Positions 33,697 to 43,418 of a stretch of 64,000 nt of DNA are shown one piece after another (within the stretch, counting starts at the first letter, position 1; every line of letters begins with the position of its first letter). This DNA comes from G963665925 sp963678925 (GTDB lineage Bacteria; Bacillota; Clostridia; Peptostreptococcales; Acidaminobacteraceae), in the NCBI GenBank assembly GCA_963678925.1, contig OY787533.1, positions 3,658,001-3,722,000 of the forward strand. The letters are read 5' to 3'. Under the pieces are notes generated by a model, which was given only the letters and a program-made list of their open reading frames with translations, made no database searches and was not told where the DNA came from. The position numbers and the translations under genes are program-made.

Positions 33697-35652
33697 ATGT
33701 TTGAACGTTTTCAATTTGTGATACTCACAACCGTGCTTTTTTCGATTACCGCCTATATGGTGCAATCGCTCAGGTTCATAAGTGATATTGAGAAGTCTCC
33801 TAGAATGGAGACACATAAGTTTATAGAGCGCGTGATGCACATGTCCTTTTCGGTTGTCTTAGGGGCTGCGGCCATTTTGACAAAAGGGGTTGTGATGCAG
33901 TCAATCTTGGGTGACAAGGCCTTTGCACAATCCGCTTATACGGTTGCTCTGGTGATTTTGCTTGTCATTTTTGCAATCACAATTTTTGCATTTATAAAAA
34001 GGCATCGCTTTTGGAACTTCATCTCAAAGAAGTGGATATTTCCTGGAAGTCTGGTCCTGATTGCCATTGTGTTTCCGCTTGAAATATACAGGCAGATATA
34101 CTTTTTGCTCATCCTGGTACTGGCTGTCGTCATTCTTAAGTTCAATATAAAGGCCTTTAAGCACAGGCAGCTTAGAAACAATCTTGGACTTTACTTCATC
34201 ACCTTTGGCTATTTGGGAATTCTTTTGAGTTCCACATTGTCCACCAATTATCTGGAAACGTATTTCAATACATTCAGTCTGTCAATCATGTCTTTTCTTA
34301 TGCTGGGCTTCTTCGTCTTTTTCACAACGCTCTTCATTGAGAAAATCGATGAAAGTGCCCTAACCCTTGAAAATATGGATATGATCATTCATGACAAGGA
34401 TGAAGCCCTACACCGAATGGCACTCTATGATGAACTGACGGGCATCCCCAATCGTACGGCATTCGAGAGAGATCTGGCATGCTATAGTCAGCCTACCTAT
34501 GTCGGCCTTTTCAATGTGCATGGTTTTATGAACTACAATAAGTTATTTGGCTTTGACAGAGGCGACAGAATTCTTGAGGAGTTGGCTGAGACGCTTGTCT
34601 ATATCAATTCAGAGAATGCGAGTGTCTACAGATATTACTCCGACAAATTTCTTATCATCTTCCCGCTGGATTCTAAGAAACATGTCGTGAAAACACTCAA
34701 GCGAATCTATACGACGTTGGAATCAACGAACTTTCATGGAATAACCCTCCAGGCCTATACGGGAATTGCCCTTTACGACAGGACGGAAATACAGTCGGGA
34801 ACCTCTGCGGTGCTGACTGCGCTTGAAATCGCATCCTCCATCGCCAAGAGGAGTGAGTCATCAATCTATGAGTACGCTCAGAAGGATAACCTGACCCACA
34901 ACAAGAAAATCGATATAGAGCTGAAACTGAAAAGGGCGATAAACGACAAGAGCTTCGAAGTGTATTACCAGCCTCAGGTGGATGTGAAATCAAGAGAGAT
35001 AAAGTCTTTTGAGGCATTGATCAGGTGGAAGTCTGGCGAAGTTTATATTTCTCCGGGAGAGTTCATACCACTGGCTGAATCAAAAGGGCTTATGGCGCCT
35101 ATTACGCGTATTGTGGTCGAAAAGGTCTTTATGGATTCAGTCAATGAACCGTATTTTAAAAACCGAAGAATATCCATCAACCTGTCTGCGGACCAGCTGG
35201 TAAGCAACGCCTTTGTGAAGTTTGTAAAAGACAGAATGGAATATTATAGACTCAATCCGAAGAATATTGTATTTGAAATTACGGAAACCAGTCTTTTCAA
35301 TGATATGGAACGTGTCAATCAGACCCTGAAGGCCATTAAGAAAATGGGTTTTGAGCTTTCACTCGATGATTTTGGGCATGGATTTTCATCCTTATTCCGC
35401 TTTTCACGATTGGATATCGATGAAATCAAGTTCGATAAATCCTTTGTGGAGGATATAGAAAATATCAAGACCTATAGCACCATGCAGAAGACAGCCGAGC
35501 TCTTCAAGGTCTTCAATATGCGTATTGTTGTAGAAGGCGTTGAGACAGAAGCTCAGTTAAAGGCCGTTGAAAGCATGGATGTAGATATGATACAAGGGTA
35601 TTATTTTGCAAAGCCTGCGCCGCTGAGCCAACTAAGAGATACATATAATTGA
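33697..35652 (+). CDS. Membrane c-di-GMP phosphodiesterase (degenerate GGDEF + EAL)
   Basis: 651 aa. About six to seven N-terminal membrane helices (to about 220), a GGDEF-like domain (YDELTGIPNRTAFERDL...) in which the GG(D/E)EF signature is replaced by YYSDKF, so cyclase activity is unlikely, and an EAL domain with EALIRW, INLS, EITET, DDFGHGFSS, KFDKSF, EGVET and QGYYFAKP intact. Predicted to hydrolyse c-di-GMP. ATG 33697 is preferred because GGAGG lies 7 nt upstream; the frame extends to 33664. Confidence 0.87.
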   Translation: MFERFQFVILTTVLFSITAYMVQSLRFISDIEKSPRMETHKFIERVMHMSFSVVLGAAAILTKGVVMQSILGDKAFAQSAYTVALVILLVIFAITIFAFIKRHRFWNFISKKWIFPGSLVLIAIVFPLEIYRQIYFLLILVLAVVILKFNIKAFKHRQLRNNLGLYFITFGYLGILLSSTLSTNYLETYFNTFSLSIMSFLMLGFFVFFTTLFIEKIDESALTLENMDMIIHDKDEALHRMALYDELTGIPNRTAFERDLACYSQPTYVGLFNVHGFMNYNKLFGFDRGDRILEELAETLVYINSENASVYRYYSDKFLIIFPLDSKKHVVKTLKRIYTTLESTNFHGITLQAYTGIALYDRTEIQSGTSAVLTALEIASSIAKRSESSIYEYAQKDNLTHNKKIDIELKLKRAINDKSFEVYYQPQVDVKSREIKSFEALIRWKSGEVYISPGEFIPLAESKGLMAPITRIVVEKVFMDSVNEPYFKNRRISINLSADQLVSNAFVKFVKDRMEYYRLNPKNIVFEITETSLFNDMERVNQTLKAIKKMGFELSLDDFGHGFSSLFRFSRLDIDEIKFDKSFVEDIENIKTYSTMQKTAELFKVFNMRIVVEGVETEAQLKAVESMDVDMIQGYYFAKPAPLSQLRDTYN

Positions 35653-35669
35653 AGTGAATCAGTATAATA

Positions 35670-35722
35670 GAAAGTCCCATGAAGAAGCTGTACAAGACAG
35701 CTGTTCATGGGACCTTTTTTTA
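35670..35722. terminator. Terminator
   Basis: GTCCCATGAA pairs with TTCATGGGAC with inner AGCTGT/ACAGCT, then seven T residues. Confidence 0.85.
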
Positions 35723-35733
35723 AATAAGAACAA

Positions 35734-36657
35734 TCACGGGTTCAGTATATAAATCAGGACAGAAATGGTCAGTGCGCTCAGAAGTGTTGAAAGGAAGATG
35801 GTCTGAGAGGCATAGTCTGCATCGCCATCAAATTCAATTGCCATGAGAAGACTGTTTACTGCTGTTGGGGTTGCTGCTCCAATCACCATAACCTGGGCTG
35901 AAATGGGGTCAAGCTTCATAAGAATTGCGAGACCAAAGGCGATGATGGGTGAAACAATCAGGCGTACAGCATTCCCCAGATATACTGTCGTGTCACCAAA
36001 CTCAAACTTGGTTTCTGCAAGCTGGGCACCAAGGGTGAAAAGTGCCATAGGTACCACAGCTTTGGAGAAATACGTAACCGGCTCAAGAATCATTGTTGGG
36101 ACGGTTATGTTAAAGAGTTTGCAGATTGCTGCAAGTAGAATCATGTAAATTGTAGGTATTTTGAAAATGCTCTGAAAGGCCTGCTTAAATGTATACTTGC
36201 CACTGCTGGCATTGTAGAGTCCGAAAGTATACATAAGAATTGTCGAGGTTGTCATGGCAATCATATGCACTGACATGGCATAAGTACTGTTAGCGCCAGC
36301 GAATATGAGTGATATGAGCGGAATACCGAAGTTTCCGGTATTGCGAAGCGTCACCGAGTTGATAAAGGACTTCTCACGTACACGTGACATTTTTAGAACA
36401 CGTGCAATACCCGTTCCGAAGAAGGTGAGGACGAAAAACAGGGCTGCGGTGAAGAACACAATGGTTGAAATCAGAGATTTGCTGAGTGTGCTGGAATAAA
36501 GATTCAGGAATACGAGGGCTGGCAGCAGCACATAAATCTGAACCTTTGAAAATGAGGCAATGTGCAGCTTGAACTTCTTTTGAAGCAGAAATCCCATTCC
36601 GACCATAATGAATATTGGAAGTATGATATTCGTGAATATATAAATGAAATTGGACAT
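35734..36657 (-). CDS. Auxin efflux carrier (AEC) family transporter
   Basis: 307 aa with about ten membrane helices. IFTNIILPIFIMVGMGFLLQKKF, LRNTGNFGIPL and the C-terminal half (MVIGAATPTAVNSLLMA) are typical of the AEC family, whose bacterial members include malate and malonate carriers such as MdcF. It stands alone on the minus strand; a role in organic-acid exchange is likely but the substrate is unknown. Confidence 0.83.
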   Translation of the reverse strand: MSNFIYIFTNIILPIFIMVGMGFLLQKKFKLHIASFSKVQIYVLLPALVFLNLYSSTLSKSLISTIVFFTAALFFVLTFFGTGIARVLKMSRVREKSFINSVTLRNTGNFGIPLISLIFAGANSTYAMSVHMIAMTTSTILMYTFGLYNASSGKYTFKQAFQSIFKIPTIYMILLAAICKLFNITVPTMILEPVTYFSKAVVPMALFTLGAQLAETKFEFGDTTVYLGNAVRLIVSPIIAFGLAILMKLDPISAQVMVIGAATPTAVNSLLMAIEFDGDADYASQTIFLSTLLSALTISVLIYILNP

Positions 36658-36760
36658 ATGTCTTTCTCCTTTCTTATGACCGCTTAATCTTTAGGAATAC
36701 GAAACAAATAGAGTGGTAATTGGTGTTAATTATAACATTAAATAATATGATTGTAATAAT

Positions 36761-36779
36761 AAACGTTTAGGAAATCGTT
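36761..36779 (-). promoter_or_regulatory. Weak cre-like motif
   Basis: AAACGTTT palindrome followed by GGAAATCGTTC in the divergent gap before the AEC carrier and the lipoprotein gene. Weaker than the other cre-like sites. Confidence 0.3.
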
Positions 36780-36943
36780 CGCAAGATATGGGATTAATTA
36801 AGTTATTGTGTCTATAAGGCATGATGCCCAGGCACCAAAAAAGACTCTTTGTAGCGTATTTGTGAAGCCAATGTGTGGAATTGAGGTATAAATAACTATA
36901 TGAATGGTAAGTGGTTTGATTTATCTAACAAGGAGGAAGAAGA

Positions 36944-37930
36944 ATGACAAAGCGCAGAAAATATGGATATGCGTCTTGGATGCTCCTGATAATGATGTTC
37001 ATAATGCTGCTGACAGGGTGCTCAGGGGGATCGGCGCCAGATCAGGAACCTGTTCAGACTGATGGGCAGGAGAGCTCCGAGACAGGAACACCTGAAAGTT
37101 ATGCTGTAAGCGGACTGGTGTTTGAAGACGCCAATGGAAATGGACAGCTTGACAGTGGTGAAGCCGGTCTTGGAAATATCACAATACGTATTGAAGGCAT
37201 GTCGGCAGTAACTTCAGGTGAGGGGACCTACAGCCTAGGCACCCAAGAAGGGCATGTAGCTCTTGAAGTGGATGAGGCAACTATTCCCGAGTATTTAACA
37301 CTTACTACAGGAAATGACACTCAGTCATTGAATGTGGACAGGGACACACAAGCTGCGCCCATCGGTTATATGAGAACAGGAACTGAGGGAGACGCCTATG
37401 CTTTCGGATCTTTTGTCAACAATCCATCCCGGTTTGACAACTACTATTATGAACTGGTTATGGAAAATGCAGGACAAATGGAAAATCGCATGAAGATTTG
37501 GGTGATCGGCAACAGTATGAAAGCAGAAGCCCAGGGAACCATCACCTACTATAATCACATGAATGGTACAATGGGCGTGTATACGGCACAGTCCAATCAG
37601 GTCATTGTCACACCGATCATGGAAATGATGTATATGCCGAATCCTTTTACGTTTGTAGATGAGCTGGATCCGGCAACCTTTGACGAAGTCATGTATAGAG
37701 GTGAGGAGTCCTTCGATGGAAAAACGGTAATGGTCTTTGAAAACACAGCACCTGGATTTGAAGCAAGATACTATGTCTGGAAAGACTATAATCTAATTAT
37801 CAAAATGGAAGCTAAGAGCGCGGGCTATCAGACAAGTTTTTACTTCAAGGACCTGGCCTTTGATGTCGTGGAAGAGGGAGATATCACCTATCCGCCAGGG
37901 GCAGAGGTCATGGACTTGAGTGGTCAGTAA
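36944..37930 (+). CDS. Lipoprotein with SdrD B-like domain
   Basis: 328 aa surface lipoprotein: N-terminal signal with lipobox LLTGCSGG, a low-complexity acidic linker, one SdrD_B/Cna-B-like domain (VSGLVFEDANGNGQLDSGEAGLGNITIRI, with the Ca-binding-like DANGNGQLDSGE loop), and a C-terminal domain of beta-rich character (VMENAGQMENRMKIWVIGNSMKAEAQG...) resembling LolA/outer-surface lipid-type DUF4412-like folds. Function unknown. An AAGGAGGAAG site precedes ATG. Confidence 0.7.
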   Translation: MTKRRKYGYASWMLLIMMFIMLLTGCSGGSAPDQEPVQTDGQESSETGTPESYAVSGLVFEDANGNGQLDSGEAGLGNITIRIEGMSAVTSGEGTYSLGTQEGHVALEVDEATIPEYLTLTTGNDTQSLNVDRDTQAAPIGYMRTGTEGDAYAFGSFVNNPSRFDNYYYELVMENAGQMENRMKIWVIGNSMKAEAQGTITYYNHMNGTMGVYTAQSNQVIVTPIMEMMYMPNPFTFVDELDPATFDEVMYRGEESFDGKTVMVFENTAPGFEARYYVWKDYNLIIKMEAKSAGYQTSFYFKDLAFDVVEEGDITYPPGAEVMDLSGQ

Positions 37931-38036
37931 TATTTAAAGGATTAGTGAAGATTTCGCTAGAAGCTTCACCTATAACAAAAAGAAGAAAAGGAATACCTAC
38001 AGACTGCAGAAAAACGCCAAAATGCTGCGTCGCTGG

Positions 38037-38087
38037 AAAAATCCGCTCTAATTACGTACGCTTGTACGCACATTGAGCGGATTTTTT
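38037..38087 (+). terminator. Terminator
   Basis: AAAATCCGCTC pairs with GAGCGGATTTTTT; the loop carries a direct repeat of GTACGC. Confidence 0.85.
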
Positions 38088-38186
38088 CCACGATTATGGA
38101 CAAATTCTCATATTCTTGCATATGCAGGACTTAATTGGTGTACAATGGTCATAGCAACAAGAATAGATGGATTTACGGAGGTTGGT

Positions 38187-39251
38187 GTGAATTACTTTCT
38201 AGAAAAATGGGGATATTCTGATACACTTCCAGTCGATATAAAAGCGACGTATCTGATCAACATACTTTCCATGTGCATCATGTATGTCTATTCCCCTGTT
38301 TACTTCTTTGTATTTGAAAACAAGAGTTTGAGCGTGGCATCTTTTTTTGTCGGGTGCTCTTTGCTTGGGGTGTTTGTGCTTCTTAAAATGGAGCGGCACT
38401 TTCTGGCTAAGAACATGCTGGTCATCATATTGCTAATTCAAACAGCAATTATGTCAACCCTTTGGCTCGACAAGGACAGCGGTATGAATTATTTCTTCTT
38501 TACCTTTACGCCAGCGTCATTTGTGCTCTATGATATTAAAGTTTTCCTTGAAAAGAAAATTATCATTGCCATTAATATTGCTTCCAGTACTTTGCTTGTC
38601 ATCTCTGAAATCATAACGGTTGAACCCTTTGTTCAGACAAGCGCAGGCGTTCTGACAGCCATTCGGAGCAGCTGCATTCTCGTCACGCTGGGTGTGATTC
38701 TCTACGTCTACAGTTTTTTTATCAACGACCTGGAGCTACTTCATGCTAAGCTGCGGCAAAAGGCAAATACCGATGAACTTACGGGACTTGGTAACAGAAG
38801 GGTGCTTTTCGAAGCTGGAAGGCGCATTTTTGCACGAGGCGACAAACAGCAATTTGCACTCCTTATTTTTGATATTGACAGGTTTAAGGCCGTAAACGAT
38901 ACCTATGGGCATCCTGCTGGGGATGAGGTCTTAAAGACCTTGTCAGGGCTTGTAACTGGAAGTATCAGCCGTTCCGATATTATCACACGCTTTGGCGGAG
39001 AGGAGTTTGCAGTCATTTTAAGAAATGTTGTGGACGCAGAGGCCCTTGAAGTGGCACAGCGGCTGAGACAGACTGTTGAAGCCCAGGAAATCAAGACACA
39101 GGATGGCCGCTTGATTAAGATTACCATCAGCATTGGACTCACATGCTATTCAGATGAGTTGCAGAGTTTCGATGAGATGATAAGACGTTCAGATATTGCT
39201 CTGTACAGAGCCAAGGACAGCGGAAGAAATAAGGTTGTTGTTTATGAATAG
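38187..39251 (+). CDS. Membrane diguanylate cyclase
   Basis: 354 aa: about five to six membrane helices then a GGDEF domain with TDELTGLGNRRVLFE, FDIDRFKAVNDTYGHPAGD and intact RFGGEEF, so active c-di-GMP synthesis is expected. No RxxD inhibitory site was noted. GTG 38187 is chosen because GGAGG is 5 nt upstream; the frame extends to 38073, which lies in the terminator. Confidence 0.85.
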   Translation: MNYFLEKWGYSDTLPVDIKATYLINILSMCIMYVYSPVYFFVFENKSLSVASFFVGCSLLGVFVLLKMERHFLAKNMLVIILLIQTAIMSTLWLDKDSGMNYFFFTFTPASFVLYDIKVFLEKKIIIAINIASSTLLVISEIITVEPFVQTSAGVLTAIRSSCILVTLGVILYVYSFFINDLELLHAKLRQKANTDELTGLGNRRVLFEAGRRIFARGDKQQFALLIFDIDRFKAVNDTYGHPAGDEVLKTLSGLVTGSISRSDIITRFGGEEFAVILRNVVDAEALEVAQRLRQTVEAQEIKTQDGRLIKITISIGLTCYSDELQSFDEMIRRSDIALYRAKDSGRNKVVVYE

Positions 39252-39290
39252 GAAATGCATTCAGGTTTAACAAAGGCGGAGGTGTATCGA

Positions 39291-39806
39291 ATGAAACTTG
39301 TTTGTCTTGGAGACAGTCTAACTGAGGGGTATGACATTGATTTGAGCAAGGCGTGGTGCAATAGGCTCGCGGGAAGTGCTGAGATTTCTGTTGTGAATGC
39401 AGGTATATCCGGCGATACGACAGGTGGAATGCTGGCAAGATTCATGCATGATGTGGTTGCGCAAAAGCCAAGCCATGTTTTCATAATGGGAGGCACCAAT
39501 GACGTCTACCTAGGTGTGCGCAACAAGGACATTCTGGCAAATATTTATGCCATGGTCCATCAGGCGAAATTTCATAACATTGCCTTCATAGTCGGCATTC
39601 CGACACGCGCTTATGTGGACCAGTCGCAAATCGACGTCTACCGGGAAGAACTCATCCATTTCTGCAAGGACCACGATTATCGCTATATCGATATGGGGAC
39701 TACGCTGGAACATTCTGATTTTCTAGCGGATGGCGTGCATCCCAATCTATCAGGCCACGACAAAATGTATGAGACAATACGCGTAAAGCTGGTGGCGTTT
39801 CTATAA
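39291..39806 (+). CDS. SGNH/GDSL hydrolase
   Basis: 171 aa esterase/lipase-like protein of the SGNH fold: block I LGDSLTEGYD (Ser), block II GISGDTTGG (Gly), block III GGTNDVYLG (Asn), block V DGVHPNLSGH (Asp and His). No signal peptide. ATG 39291 follows GGCGGAGG. Natural ester unknown. Confidence 0.87.
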   Translation: MKLVCLGDSLTEGYDIDLSKAWCNRLAGSAEISVVNAGISGDTTGGMLARFMHDVVAQKPSHVFIMGGTNDVYLGVRNKDILANIYAMVHQAKFHNIAFIVGIPTRAYVDQSQIDVYREELIHFCKDHDYRYIDMGTTLEHSDFLADGVHPNLSGHDKMYETIRVKLVAFL

Positions 39807-39947
39807 AATCAATTTGAAAAACGCAAATGGAAAAACATAACAGTTGAGAATGCGACTTTGAAGTACTAAAATGAGAATAGTGACGAAAAGGTTGGGTAAA
39901 CCTTATATAGATAAAATTGAAGGGTAGTTTAAGCAGGGAGGCACCTC

Positions 39948-41069
39948 ATGGATCAGAAGAATTTACCGTATGGTGAATTGGCGATAATTGCAATGAAAAG
40001 CTGTTCGGAAATTTCCGGACCGATTGACAAGAAGCTTTCATCAACGAGAGACAAGGATTCACACCTCATTAAAGTGGACGAAGTCAGATTTTCAAATGGC
40101 GAAGGCAAGGTCGTCATCAAGGAATCTATTCGCGGAAAAGATGTTTACATACTGTGTGATGTTGGCAACTATGGCTGTACATACAAGATGTTTGGTTTTG
40201 AAAACCATATGAGTCCAGATGACCACCTTCAGGACATCAAGCGTGTGCTGTCGGCAATTGCAGGTAAGGCAAGACGTATAACCCTTATCATGCCGCTTCT
40301 TTATGCATCGCGTCAGCATAGAAGAAAGGGACGTGAATCCCTTGACTGTGCATTGGCACTGCAGGAAATTGAAAGACTGGGCGTTAAGGATATCATCACA
40401 TTTGATGCCCATGACCCAACAATTCAAAATGCTGTACCGCTGATTTCCTTTGAAAATCTGCATCCGAGCTATAAAATCATCAAGGCGCTACTGACGGAAG
40501 AAGAGCACATGATTGTCAACGCAGAGAACTTTGTTGTCATTTCCCCTGACACGGGCGCCATGGACAGAGCACTCTACTACTCAAGCAATCTGGGCGTGGA
40601 TACGGGTCTCTTCTACAAGCGAAGAGACCATTCCAAGATCGTTGACGGCAAGAATCCAATTGTTCAGCATGATTACCTGGGCAGAGATGTCAAGGGCTGC
40701 AATGTTCTGATTGTCGATGATATGATTGCTTCTGGCCAGTCGGTCTTCGATATCTGTGAAGAACTGAAAAAACGTGGTGCCAACAAGGTCTTTGTAGCTG
40801 TGACCTTTGCACTTTTCACAAGTGGACCGGAGAAATTTGACAAGTATTTTGAAGAGGGTCTTCTAGACCGTGTATATGCGACAAATCTGTCGTATGTACC
40901 TGAAGAAATCAAGGCACGTGACTGGTACAGCGAAGTGGATATGTCAGGCTTCTATGCAAATGTGATTGAGACGCTGACATCAGATTCATCGGTCGCACCG
41001 CTGCTGGATTCAACGCAGCTGATTAGAAAGCTTGTTGATAAGATCAACAACGATGAGGAAATTCTCTAA
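39948..41069 (+). CDS. prs: Ribose-phosphate pyrophosphokinase (long clostridial type)
   Basis: 373 aa PRPP synthetase homologue, longer than the usual 310-320 aa. It contains FDAHDPTIQNAVP (the DxHxxQIQGFF position), YASRQHRRKGRESLD, and the PRPP-binding loop VLIVDDMIASGQS where the classic enzyme has DDxxxTGxT. The family in clostridia is annotated as Prs; an additional canonical copy may exist elsewhere. AGGGAGGC precedes ATG. Confidence 0.8.
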   Translation: MDQKNLPYGELAIIAMKSCSEISGPIDKKLSSTRDKDSHLIKVDEVRFSNGEGKVVIKESIRGKDVYILCDVGNYGCTYKMFGFENHMSPDDHLQDIKRVLSAIAGKARRITLIMPLLYASRQHRRKGRESLDCALALQEIERLGVKDIITFDAHDPTIQNAVPLISFENLHPSYKIIKALLTEEEHMIVNAENFVVISPDTGAMDRALYYSSNLGVDTGLFYKRRDHSKIVDGKNPIVQHDYLGRDVKGCNVLIVDDMIASGQSVFDICEELKKRGANKVFVAVTFALFTSGPEKFDKYFEEGLLDRVYATNLSYVPEEIKARDWYSEVDMSGFYANVIETLTSDSSVAPLLDSTQLIRKLVDKINNDEEIL

Positions 41070-41101
41070 GCTTCTCGGTTGATAATTAAATCGTTACAAA
41101 A

Positions 41102-41155
41102 GGATGCCGTATGGGCAGTGTGGATGGATGACACTGTTCATGCGGCCTTTTATTG
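41102..41155 (+). terminator. Terminator
   Basis: GCCGTATGGGCAGTGT pairs with ACACTGTTCATGCGGC (G-U pairs), followed by TTTTATT. Confidence 0.85.
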
Positions 41156-41169
41156 TCAAATAATTTCCT

Positions 41170-41197
41170 TTGTTATTTCAGGGAATTTGTTTATGAT
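41170..41197 (+). promoter_or_regulatory. Candidate sigma-A promoter of the two-component operon
   Basis: TTGTTA (41170-41175), 16-bp spacer, TATGAT (41192-41197), 37 bp before the kinase start. Confidence 0.45.
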
Positions 41198-41234
41198 AGT
41201 AGGTAAGAATTAGATTTGAAATGGAGGGAAGGCC

Positions 41235-43418
41235 ATGAGAATTAACAGCATCAAATTCAGAATTCCCCTATACATATCCATCTTTGCCTTTGCATGCGTT
41301 ATTATTACAGGCATGATATTTCAAGTCATCTTCCGCGATAAGCTAGAAGAGAACATTGAGAATAAGAACATGATTATTTCTCAAATGATATCAAGCGAGC
41401 TGAAGCTGTATATTGAAAACGCCAAGTCAACCGTTGTGACTGCTGCCAACTTTTCGACACAGAGCAATGGAAACCTCAATAAGATTGAGGATGAGATTTT
41501 CAGGATTTACGACAATTTCGAATACTTTGACCTGATCTATTTTATGAACAACAGTGCCAAGATGGTGTTTTCAAAGCCACCGAATGACGTTGTCCAAAAT
41601 AGGGTTTATACCGACAGGGACTATTACTGGGAAATAACCCATGAAAAGAAGCCTTCAGTTATGAGCTCACTCCTGATCAGCAGTGTTTTGGGGCAACCCC
41701 ATTTCATTATAGCTGCGCCGGTGAAGGATGGCTATGATTCCATAATCGGACTTATTGGAGCAGGCCTGCCTCTGGCAAATCTTCAAAACGTGCTTGGGGA
41801 CGCAGTTTCTGACTTTGATGGACGCATATGGATTACGGACGAGCAGGGCAGTCTGGTCATTCATCCGGACTATGTCATGTCCGATCACCTTGTGTCGGCA
41901 GACTCCCTTGGAATACGGACGCTTTCAGATGGCAAGATTTTCAGCGAAATCATCCAGGACAGAAGAGACCGTAATCTCAAGTACAGCAACAATCATGGTG
42001 AAAACTATGGGGCCATGTCCTTTGTTGATGACTATAACTGGGTTGTTGTGGTCGAACAGAACAAGAGCGTCATCAATAAGGAAATAGACGAGTCCATGAA
42101 GCAGCTCGTCCTTGTGGAAATGATTGCCCTTGCTTTTGCAATTATGATCGGCTTCTTTATAGCACGTTGGATTACAACACCTATAGACAAGCTGGTTACA
42201 AAAGTGCGCAAGCTGCCGCGCGATATTCAAGCAGGAAAGAAGATTGTGCCAGTGGTCATTGACCAGCAGTCGGACGAAGTTGCTGAACTGAGTGCAGCCT
42301 TTTCTGTCATGAGTTCTCAGCTGCAGACAAATATCAATGAGCTTGAGAATACCTTGCGCAGGGAAAGTGAGACGCAGCAATATCTGAATGACATTCTGCG
42401 CAGTGTTGTCAGCGGTATAATTGTTGCAAACGCCCAGGACAAGGTGACCATGATGAACAGTCAGGCCCTTCAGCTGACCGGATTTGACAAAACATCCAGG
42501 GCACCCGAGAACATTTATGATCTATTGCGGCTGCTTGGTATCTCACTGAATGAGAACCTGCTCGAACGCAGAAGTGAGAACCTGCCGGATACGCGTCTTG
42601 AAACAGAAATGTCCAGCGTTGATGGGCGACAGATTATTATCAGTTACTCCTGTTCCCCTGTAAAAGACAAAAAAGGTCATTATCTGGGATTCATCTTCCA
42701 GTTCAGAGACATTACGCGGGTTAAGAAGATAGAGGAAGAACTTCGCAGGGACGACCGAATTCATACAATGGGTGAACTCTCTGCTTCAATCATCCATGAC
42801 TTGGGGAATCCCCTGGCTGGTATGGCAAACCTGATTGAGGTCTTAAAGGACAATGAAATCGACGCGGCGTCCAAGGAGCAGGTGCTCGATATTTTAAAAG
42901 AGGAAGTCAATGACCTGAACGTTCTTGTAATCAACTTCCTGGACTTTGCAAAGAAGGGGTCTGAAGAGCGTCATCCTACTGACCTCTTGTCCCTGCTTTA
43001 CAGTGTGGGTCAGCTTTATGACAAGGAGCTCAAAAAGAAAGACATAGAGCTTGTTATCAATGGGTCCAGCGATGCCTGCATCGTCAATATCAATTCAAGG
43101 TCCATAAAACAGGTCATTATCAATATTATCAAGAATGCAGTCGAGGCCATTGAAGGCAGAGGGGTTATCGAGTGCAGCCTGATTTGTGACGCTGATGAGG
43201 TCATCCTTAAAATAAGTGATTCTGGAAAAGGCATGAGCTCAGAGACAAAAGAAAAACTCTTCTATCCCTTCTATACCACGAAAAAGGAAGGTACGGGGCT
43301 GGGACTCTTTATTGCATATACGGCACTTAAGGAAAACAACTGCAAAATCGAAGTTGAGTCAGAAGTTAACGTTGGAACAACATTTGAGCTAACATTTCAA
43401 AAAGGATTGAAGCGATGA
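41235..43418 (+). CDS. Membrane sensor histidine kinase (dCache-HAMP-PAS-HisKA-HATPase)
   Basis: 727 aa. One N-terminal helix, a large extracytoplasmic double-Cache domain (about 40-285; YTDRDYYWEITHEKKPSV is typical), a second helix (about 290-315), HAMP, a PAS domain (about 385-490), phospho-acceptor region GELSASIIHDLGNPLAGM and ATPase boxes NIIKNAVEAIEGRG, DSGKGMS and GTGLGL. Double-Cache kinases with NtrC partners commonly sense C3/C4 dicarboxylates outside the cell (DctB type). The next gene overlaps by 4 nt. Likely senses malonate or a related diacid. Confidence 0.88.
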   Translation: MRINSIKFRIPLYISIFAFACVIITGMIFQVIFRDKLEENIENKNMIISQMISSELKLYIENAKSTVVTAANFSTQSNGNLNKIEDEIFRIYDNFEYFDLIYFMNNSAKMVFSKPPNDVVQNRVYTDRDYYWEITHEKKPSVMSSLLISSVLGQPHFIIAAPVKDGYDSIIGLIGAGLPLANLQNVLGDAVSDFDGRIWITDEQGSLVIHPDYVMSDHLVSADSLGIRTLSDGKIFSEIIQDRRDRNLKYSNNHGENYGAMSFVDDYNWVVVVEQNKSVINKEIDESMKQLVLVEMIALAFAIMIGFFIARWITTPIDKLVTKVRKLPRDIQAGKKIVPVVIDQQSDEVAELSAAFSVMSSQLQTNINELENTLRRESETQQYLNDILRSVVSGIIVANAQDKVTMMNSQALQLTGFDKTSRAPENIYDLLRLLGISLNENLLERRSENLPDTRLETEMSSVDGRQIIISYSCSPVKDKKGHYLGFIFQFRDITRVKKIEEELRRDDRIHTMGELSASIIHDLGNPLAGMANLIEVLKDNEIDAASKEQVLDILKEEVNDLNVLVINFLDFAKKGSEERHPTDLLSLLYSVGQLYDKELKKKDIELVINGSSDACIVNINSRSIKQVIINIIKNAVEAIEGRGVIECSLICDADEVILKISDSGKGMSSETKEKLFYPFYTTKKEGTGLGLFIAYTALKENNCKIEVESEVNVGTTFELTFQKGLKR

